Below are positions 62,801 to 64,000 of a stretch of DNA of 64,000 nt, piece by piece (the first letter of the stretch is position 1; each line of letters starts with the position of its first letter). The notes beneath the pieces are model-generated. The model worked only from the letters and a program-made list of their open reading frames with translations, did no database searches and was not told where the DNA came from. Origin of the DNA: Beta vulgaris subsp. vulgaris (lineage: Eukaryota; Streptophyta; Magnoliopsida; Caryophyllales; Amaranthaceae). A program made the position numbers and the translations under genes. Location of the stretch: contig NC_079202.1 of the NCBI RefSeq assembly GCF_026745355.1, positions 53,610,709 to 53,674,708 on the forward strand, read 5' to 3'.

Positions 62801-63627
62801 TTGCCTGTTGGGGGAGGAGGGCAGGGGTGGGGTTCATCTATATCCTCAATAACTCACTCCATCTGCACATAGATTCTTTAACGTATTCAATTAGCATCTA
62901 GCTACATACTACAGCCAAAACAGCAGTAGATATTGTGAACCTTGGACTGAGTTCTTATCATTTTTCCTCACTAATGACAAATATAATTTCATACATTAGT
63001 CCAATGTGAGGGTTATTTCCGTATCTTTCACAAAATCCTTTTCCGTGCATTGTTTGCAAGCACTTAACCACCATTTCAGCTAGGACCTAAACAACAGAGT
63101 ACATCTTCTGACCAGAAAAGAGCTCCTATATTTGATAGATTCTGTTGTTATCTTTCTCAGTTGATTCAGTTATTACAGAGACATGCACCCCTAGAGTTCC
63201 TGCTTTACGTCGAAGCTCGTAGCAACTAGTTCTACAAACTTCAAACGAGCATATGAGAATATGTTTCAGTAGCCATGGCACACACCCTTCTTCTTCCTCA
63301 TCATTATCATTATGCCATAACTGGGAAGTGTTTTCCTGAATTGTAGTCTTTGGATGGTCCAGATGCAGGCATTTTGCAGAATAATGATGTTATCTTAGGG
63401 CTGTAGTTTACTGAGCTTGCTTCGGTTGGACTATAACTACTCTTGGCCCGGATTACGAGTTACTGTCCTTGTTCTCTGTGATTTTTTTTTTAATCTTCCT
63501 GCCTCATTTATTACTTTATTCATTCCTCATATGTTTGTATGCATCTTGTCTTCTCTACATGCTCAGGCTGAAGACACTCAACAAATGTTTTGGACATGAC
63601 ACTGTCGAGGAGATCATTGATTCACTG
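35828..63627 (+). CDS. 3-hydroxyisobutyryl-CoA hydrolase-like protein, mitochondrial, 3' end outside the window
   Basis: Member of the enoyl-CoA hydratase/isomerase superfamily closest to plant CHY1-like 3-hydroxyisobutyryl-CoA hydrolases, which act in valine breakdown; one plant branch is also known as a mitoribosomal small-subunit protein (mS47), and I cannot tell which this is. Exons: 35828-35938, 36065-36145, 37454-37522, 37613-37676, 38190-38269, 60279-60362, 60910-60994, 62167-62252, 62338-62459, 63567-63627. All splice sites are GT-AG and phases are consistent (281 codons). The first 30 residues are basic and serine-rich with no acidic run, fitting a mitochondrial presequence. Key pieces: [13 protein letters not shown], the oxyanion-hole glycines [12 protein letters not shown], then [18 protein letters not shown] with the Glu and Asp expected for hydrolysis. 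Intron 5 (38270-60278) is about 22 kb and full of transposons. The remaining C-terminal exons lie right of 64000. Met 35828 is chosen as the first in-frame ATG; Met 35837 is possible. Confidence 0.9.
36171..36520. repeat. Tandem duplication of 175 bp in intron 2
   Basis: Copies at 36171-36345 and 36346-36520, both opening aatcagtagc and ending near ggatcagagatca, with about a dozen mismatches by eye. Confidence 0.85.
36820..36990. mobile_element. Degenerate Stowaway-like MITE in intron 2
   Basis: The left end gtcccctttgtccctttttg and the inverse of the right end (ctcctccatcccttcatttt) are similar, with TA at 36818-36819 and 36991-36992. About 171 bp, AT-rich, non-coding and clearly diverged. 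Confidence 0.55.
37927..38017. mobile_element. Short Stowaway-like MITE in intron 4
   Basis: A 91-bp near-perfect hairpin from cttcctccgttcttaaataa to its inverse (ttatttcagaacggaggaag), flanked by TA at 37925-37926 and 38018-38019. Confidence 0.8.
38824..39003. mobile_element. hAT-like MITE with GGGTACGGG motifs in intron 5
   Basis: A 180-bp unit flanked by gcttggaag at 38815-38823 and 39004-39012 (8-9-bp duplication). Terminal inverted repeats are weak (ctaggttgcacatag with ctatgtagcatgggt). The interior is rich in ggtacgggtgcggg motifs. It lies 27 bp left of the chromovirus. Confidence 0.65.
39026..39030. repeat. Target-site duplication of the chromovirus, left copy
   Basis: TAGTC, repeated at 44442-44446. 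Confidence 0.9.
39031..39432 (-). repeat. 3' LTR of the chromovirus
   Basis: 402 bp, TG to CA, no difference from 44040-44441 seen by eye. The gag-pol frame ends inside it at 39363. A TATAAATA box for minus-strand transcription lies at 39201-39208. Confidence 0.95.
39363..43892 (-). CDS. Chromovirus gag-pol polyprotein
   Basis: 1509 residues in one frame. Gag capsid about 75-165 ([21 protein letters not shown]). Zinc knuckle [14 protein letters not shown] from 310. Protease [10 protein letters not shown] with Asp391. Reverse transcriptase about 610-780 with [10 protein letters not shown] (Asp730 and Asp731). RNase H about 870-985 with EADASG, RTDQKS and ADALSR. Integrase zinc finger with H1064 and H1071 and CRIC at 1101-1104; core with TMDF (1134), ISDRDK (1194) and SENVN (1230). 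Residues about 1428-1475 ([21 protein letters not shown]) look like a chromodomain, which steers integration to chromatin in this group. All catalytic residues are present. The true Gag start is probably ATG 44004-44006, cut off by a TAA at 43974-43976; translation from Met 43892 would lose about 38 N-terminal residues. The stop lies inside the 3' LTR. Confidence 0.93.
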   Translation of the reverse strand: MRTVREEIALLAATVAEQQGKFREEILTTFKASPRNEEEEPREPPGFASRMNTQQGGGQNWKYRKLDMPLFDGSNPDGWILRAERYFDFYRLKEEEKLEAVVVSLEEDALAWYQWEHRRRPVRRWEEMKSLLLRQFRPTHKGSLQEQWLTLEQEGTVMEYKRSFIEYAAPLDTLPESIIMGQFIKGLKEEIKAEVHLMGPLNIDQAMDLALKAEVKLNCSRKGGRPNYGSSGSRNLTPSYSSPNRSFGGTAQTTIKNPITYPKINPTPYQTTHTKMNPIPKLTYPTNRNTPTVRRLTEQELQHRRENGLCFRCDDKWSQGHRCQRKELSVLILDGEEEAPPDPVEENIEEEIVAETTAELSLNSIVGLTGPKTMKFVGSINGREVVIMVDPGATHNFISHRSVKELGLEVEGNLDFGVSLGTGTTVQGRGICKRVIVEIQGLVIQEDFLPLDLGNSDVILGVQWLEKLGSVTTNWKSQLMKFKVGKEEATLQGNPSLDRTRISLKAMLRVLRAEGQGVLVEMNLMEKGGRVTELTAVPRSLQPLIQHYQGVFNMPNGLPPRREREHGITLKEGSNPVSVRPYRYPQVQKDEIERLVRDMLAAGIIQPSTSPFSSPVLLVKKKDGSWRFCIDYRALNKETVPDKYPIPVIDELLDELNGSVIFSKLDLKSGYHQIRVKKADIHKTAFRTHEGHYEFLVMPFGLTNAPATFQSLMNEVFRPFLRKFVLVFFDDILVYSPDEASHVHHLEQVLDTLARHQLYANLGKCEFGRPQVAYLGHVISEQGVAADPEKIQAMVGWPLPRNIRELRGFLGLTGYYRKFVANYAKIASPLTDQLRKDNYCWNQDATQAFEELKRAMVAAPVLAMPDFSQTFIIEADASGFGLGAVLMQNLRPIAYYSHVLGPRGRLKSIYEKELMAIVFSVQKWRHYLLGRRFVIRTDQKSLKFIMEQREVGAEYQRWVSKLMGFEFEIHYKPGSANRVADALSRQGPYTTELKAMISYSGPSLGEVQNQLKGDPYIQQLVKDLEGGNQVMEGFAIENGMVTYKGRIVLPPTSPLIHSLLKFYHDGPNGGHSGDLKTYLRIASEWYWLGMRRVVAQYVRECRICQQNKASHQSPAGLLQPLPPPSQVWEDLTMDFIEGLPPSKGMDTILVVVDRFTKFAHFIGLKHPFTAASVAGLFIKEVVRLHGFPASIISDRDKIFMSLFWRELFRLQGTDLKRSTAYHPQTDGQSENVNKALETYLRCFVNGQPRQWSKWLAWAEFWYNTSTHVSTNMTPFKALYGRDPPPLVRFGHGQTQVDSLDNLLQERDAILDDLRMNLVRAQQKMKYWADKKRRQLQITVGTYVYLKLQPYRQKSLAKRPFEKLAARFYGPYQVIEQIGPVAYKLDLPGHSKIHPVFHVSQLKPAIGTWHSPSSIPEELSSDLEMMVEPEALLDVRYGTTGQEQPLEILIKWQNLPATEATWEEFTAMTQRFPSFHLEDKVKLWAAGNVMNGPKPPLKYVYSRRQRREKF
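43893..44006 (-). pseudogene. Gag N-terminus cut off by an early stop
   Basis: The minus-strand ATG at 44004-44006 opens [10 protein letters not shown], then TAA at 43974-43976, then the same frame continues ([15 protein letters not shown]) straight into the Met at 43892. This is one nonsense change in an otherwise intact frame. Confidence 0.75.
44024..44036 (-). other. Primer binding site of the chromovirus (tRNA-iMet)
   Basis: Minus strand TGGTATCAGAGCC, three bases inside the 5' LTR; complementary to the 3' end of initiator tRNA-Met, the usual primer of this group. Confidence 0.9.
44040..44441 (-). repeat. 5' LTR of the chromovirus
   Basis: 402 bp, identical by eye to 39031-39432. The TATAAATA box for element transcription is at 44210-44217 (minus strand). 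Confidence 0.95.
44447..44939. other. Intron 5 sequence, possibly older LINE 5' part
   Basis: No protein recognised. A plus-strand ORF starts at 44743, but its first two-thirds do not resemble a known family; only its end joins the RTE LINE. Confidence 0.4.
44940..45421 (+). pseudogene. RTE-type LINE reverse transcriptase, 5' part, decayed
   Basis: Motifs of RTE reverse transcriptase in order: [20 protein letters not shown] (RTE pattern NQFGFMPGRST-EAIHLLR), [20 protein letters not shown], then [11 protein letters not shown] near 45350 matching the ADDIVL catalytic box with its two aspartates. Stops and shifts lie between them. The copy is interrupted at 45422 by a solo-LTR-like sequence and continues at 59606. 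Confidence 0.7.
45427..45439. repeat. Left tip of a solo-LTR-like sequence
   Basis: agagtgtggtttc, cut by the Athila insertion; the rest lies at 59211-59455. A GAATT duplication flanks the joined unit at 45422-45426 and 59456-59460. Confidence 0.5.
45435..45439. repeat. Target-site duplication of the Athila element, left copy
   Basis: GTTTC, repeated at 59206-59210. Confidence 0.9.
45440..46934 (-). repeat. 3' LTR of the Athila element
   Basis: TG to CA, 1,495 bp. It carries a cluster of GC-rich motifs (46411-46700), including the perfect 18-bp palindrome CGCCCGACCGGTCGGGCG at 46413-46430. A TATAAATA box for minus-strand reading lies at 46354-46361. Confidence 0.93.
46935..46947 (-). other. 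Polypurine tract of the Athila element
   Basis: On the minus strand GCTTGGGGAAGTT abuts the 3' LTR, the position from which plus-strand DNA synthesis is primed. Confidence 0.6.
46948..48317 (-). other. Athila 3' untranslated region
   Basis: No coding similarity on either strand. Two homopolymer tracts (T-runs near 48238-48270) lie at its right end, next to the inverted-repeat arm. Confidence 0.5.
48318..49703. repeat. Inverted repeat, left arm (about 1.39 kb)
   Basis: Its inverse matches 50536-51920 with only scattered differences, from gaaattgttcta (49692-49703) down to the poly-pyrimidine end near 48318. It includes most of the ORF1-like gene and its tail with agcttgggggaggatttcc. Confidence 0.88.
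48609..49893 (-). pseudogene. ATHILA ORF-like protein, element-sense copy, broken
   Basis: In the place downstream of pol where Athila elements carry an extra ORF. Frames 49396-49893, 48895-49269 and 48609-48854 follow each other. The first has the core typical of ATHILA ORF proteins ([47 protein letters not shown]). The second has [20 protein letters not shown]. The third is proline- and serine-rich with a probable coiled coil. Frameshifts separate them. The function of this protein family is unknown; an envelope role has been proposed for Athila downstream genes, but nothing here proves it. Confidence 0.7.
49704..50535. other. Loop between the inverted arms; leader-like
   Basis: It contains the 5' end of the element-sense ORF (to 49893) and, upstream of it on the minus strand, a long CT-rich stretch (about 50090-50330) that resembles a plant 5' leader. 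GC-rich motifs like those of the LTRs lie at 50350-50480. Confidence 0.5.
50403..50527. repeat. Direct repeat left of the right inverted arm
   Basis: About 125 bp from ttttttctttgatgatttgc through ttcacgtttctgaattgccc to gtttgtttgcgggc. It recurs at about 51917-52041, directly behind the arm, with substitutions in the GC-rich middle. Confidence 0.75.
50502..51826 (+). pseudogene. ATHILA ORF-like protein, inverted copy
   Basis: The same protein as at 48609-49893 but on the opposite strand. Two overlapping frames (50502-51065 and 50972-51826) cover the core ([28 protein letters not shown]), the [20 protein letters not shown] section and the proline-rich tail. It is better preserved than the element-sense copy; one frameshift near 51000 separates the halves. 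It lacks the first about 60 residues, and its opening codons come from flanking DNA. It is antisense with respect to the element RNA. Confidence 0.7.
50536..51920. repeat. Inverted repeat, right arm (about 1.39 kb)
   Basis: Opens tagaacaatttc and ends in a pyrimidine-rich run; inverse of 48318-49703. Flanked on both sides by the 125-bp direct repeat. Confidence 0.88.
51917..52041. repeat. Direct repeat right of the right inverted arm
   Basis: Second copy of the 50403-50527 sequence. Here it continues into GC-rich motifs (to about 52080) that join the region downstream of pol. Confidence 0.75.
52347..55718 (-). pseudogene. Athila pol: protease, reverse transcriptase, RNase H, integrase; broken
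   Basis: Protease [18 protein letters not shown] in 55458-55718. A linker follows (54916-55428). Reverse transcriptase has [20 protein letters not shown] and [16 protein letters not shown] in 54434-54958, then [10 protein letters not shown] near 54404-54425 in a shifted frame. RNase [19 protein letters not shown] in 53626-53847. Integrase: zinc-binding part with [11 protein letters not shown] and CDRCQRTGN in 53145-53675, core with [11 protein letters not shown] near 53130, ISDGGKHF and [17 protein letters not shown] in 52347-53117. At least four frame breaks occur, so no working Pol is made. Order and motifs are those of the Athila lineage. Confidence 0.85.
55778..57567 (-). pseudogene. Athila gag; broken
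   Basis: The N-terminal open part (56956-57567) starts [15 protein letters not shown] and contains the capsid region ([32 protein letters not shown]). Later pieces in other frames include a zinc knuckle [14 protein letters not shown] (56524-56736), a helical [19 protein letters not shown] segment (56079-56312) and the linker to protease (55778-56089). Stops and shifts around 56760-56950 and 56320-56520 interrupt it. Confidence 0.8.
57678..57695 (-). other. Primer binding site of the Athila element (tRNA-Asp)
   Basis: Minus strand TGGCGCCGTTGCTGGGGA, just inside the 5' LTR; close match to the 3' end of tRNA-Asp, the usual Athila primer. Confidence 0.85.
57701..59205 (-). repeat. 5' LTR of the Athila element
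   Basis: 1,505 bp. It differs from the 3' LTR by substitutions and small indels, including about 16 extra bases in the GC-rich block near 58880 (ggatttcgcccgggcg). TATAAATA lies at 58611-58618 on the minus strand and the 18-bp palindrome at 58670-58687. Confidence 0.93.
59211..59455 (-). repeat. Solo-LTR-like sequence, main part
   Basis: Read on the minus strand it starts TGTTGGAGGAATATT and, after removing the Athila insertion, ends GGAAACCACACTCT. GAATT lies at both outer edges (45422-45426 and 59456-59460). Size about 258 bp. TGTTGG starts are common in Copia LTRs; the far end lacks a perfect CA, so the boundary could be a few bases off. No internal retroelement domain remains. Confidence 0.55.
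59606..60105 (+). pseudogene. RTE-type LINE reverse transcriptase, 3' part, decayed
   Basis: Continues the copy broken at 45422. [20 protein letters not shown] matches the RTE pattern GFRLSRTKTEYMEC, followed by VTLGGKEVP. Later pieces resemble the RTE C-terminus (ENRLKWFGHV region near 59870, TW-EML-KEMV near 59970, and a [14 protein letters not shown] end near 60050). Frames change often, so the copy is long dead. Confidence 0.65.
60589..60777. mobile_element. Stowaway MITE in intron 6
   Basis: Starts ctccctccgtcctctattag and ends with its inverse; 189 bp; TA at 60587-60588 and 60778-60779. Non-coding. Confidence 0.88.
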
Positions 63628-64000
63628 GTACTTTGATATATTCTTAGTTTTTTCTTCCATCCTACAGTTTTATAAAAAACTACCCCCTAATATCTATAAA
63701 GATTCGGAATATTTGGAAAAGTTCACATTCCTTTAAACCCCTCATGTGTCATCAATAATGCAAAACAAAGAGCAGGTCAAGAATACAGTTGGCCTATGTG
63801 CTACTGCTGCGGCTGTGGGGTGTGCGAGCAACCAGTGTACTGTGTACCAGCAGAACTAGATTTTATATAACCCATTTTAACAGATGAAATTGTTACCCTG
63901 TATTAATCCTAGCAAGATCTGCTTCCAGATCCTTTTTTAGCAGCACATAGTGCGGTAGTGGTTGACCTTCCCAGTCTATAATCCAAAACCAGGTGTATTG
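63628..64000. other. Intron 10 of the hydrolase-like gene, to the window edge
   Basis: It starts at the donor gtactt at 63628. No sequence resembling the next conserved exon of this family was found before 64000. Confidence 0.6.

Overview
This window reads as nuclear DNA of a flowering plant, most likely a eudicot. It holds two intron-containing nuclear genes of plant type, a nuclear tRNA gene, and plant lineages of LTR retrotransposons (Tat, Athila, chromovirus), L1 and RTE LINEs, Stowaway, Tourist and hAT MITEs, and a mariner element. TTCAG pentanucleotide repeats remind me of Caryophyllales genomes, but that placement is a guess. Nothing prokaryotic, organellar or CRISPR-like was seen.

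Layout. 1-6820: an L1-type LINE running off the left edge, two TTCAG-rich terminal-inverted elements, a small MITE, and a 5'-truncated L1 LINE with a target-site duplication. 6821-10697: mostly featureless DNA with one hAT MITE and the remains of a CACTA-like element. 10698-21867: an 11.2-kb Tat-lineage Ty3/gypsy element (minus strand) that split the CACTA-like DNA. Its 405-bp LTRs differ at only two positions by eye, its gag-pol is badly broken, and it carries an opposite-strand gene with four exons plus two tandem-repeat arrays. 21915-26170: unannotated DNA with a long-inverted-repeat element that contains a Stowaway MITE.

26175-29692 (minus): a seven-exon NAD malate dehydrogenase gene of the cytosolic family. 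It has an unusual 52-residue N-terminal extension with a membrane-like segment, a GC-AG first intron, and two related hAT MITEs in its introns. 29947-31051: two nested Tourist-like MITEs. 31364-35459: a 4.1-kb mariner-like element with a dead transposase. 35610-35681 (minus): tRNA-Gln(TTG).

35828 to the right edge (plus): a 3-hydroxyisobutyryl-CoA hydrolase-like gene. Ten exons (281 codons, all phases consistent) are inside the window and the 3' end lies beyond it. Intron 5 is about 22 kb. It contains a hAT-like MITE, a complete 5.4-kb chromovirus with seemingly identical LTRs (39031-44441), and an old RTE LINE interrupted by a solo-LTR-like sequence that is itself interrupted by a 13.8-kb Athila element (45440-59205). 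The Athila element carries a 1.4-kb inverted duplication of its downstream ORF.

The host genes and the transposons do not form one pathway. The most unusual items are the spliced antisense gene inside the Tat element, the inverted ORF duplication in Athila, the membrane-anchor-like extension of the malate dehydrogenase, and the 22-kb repeat-filled intron.
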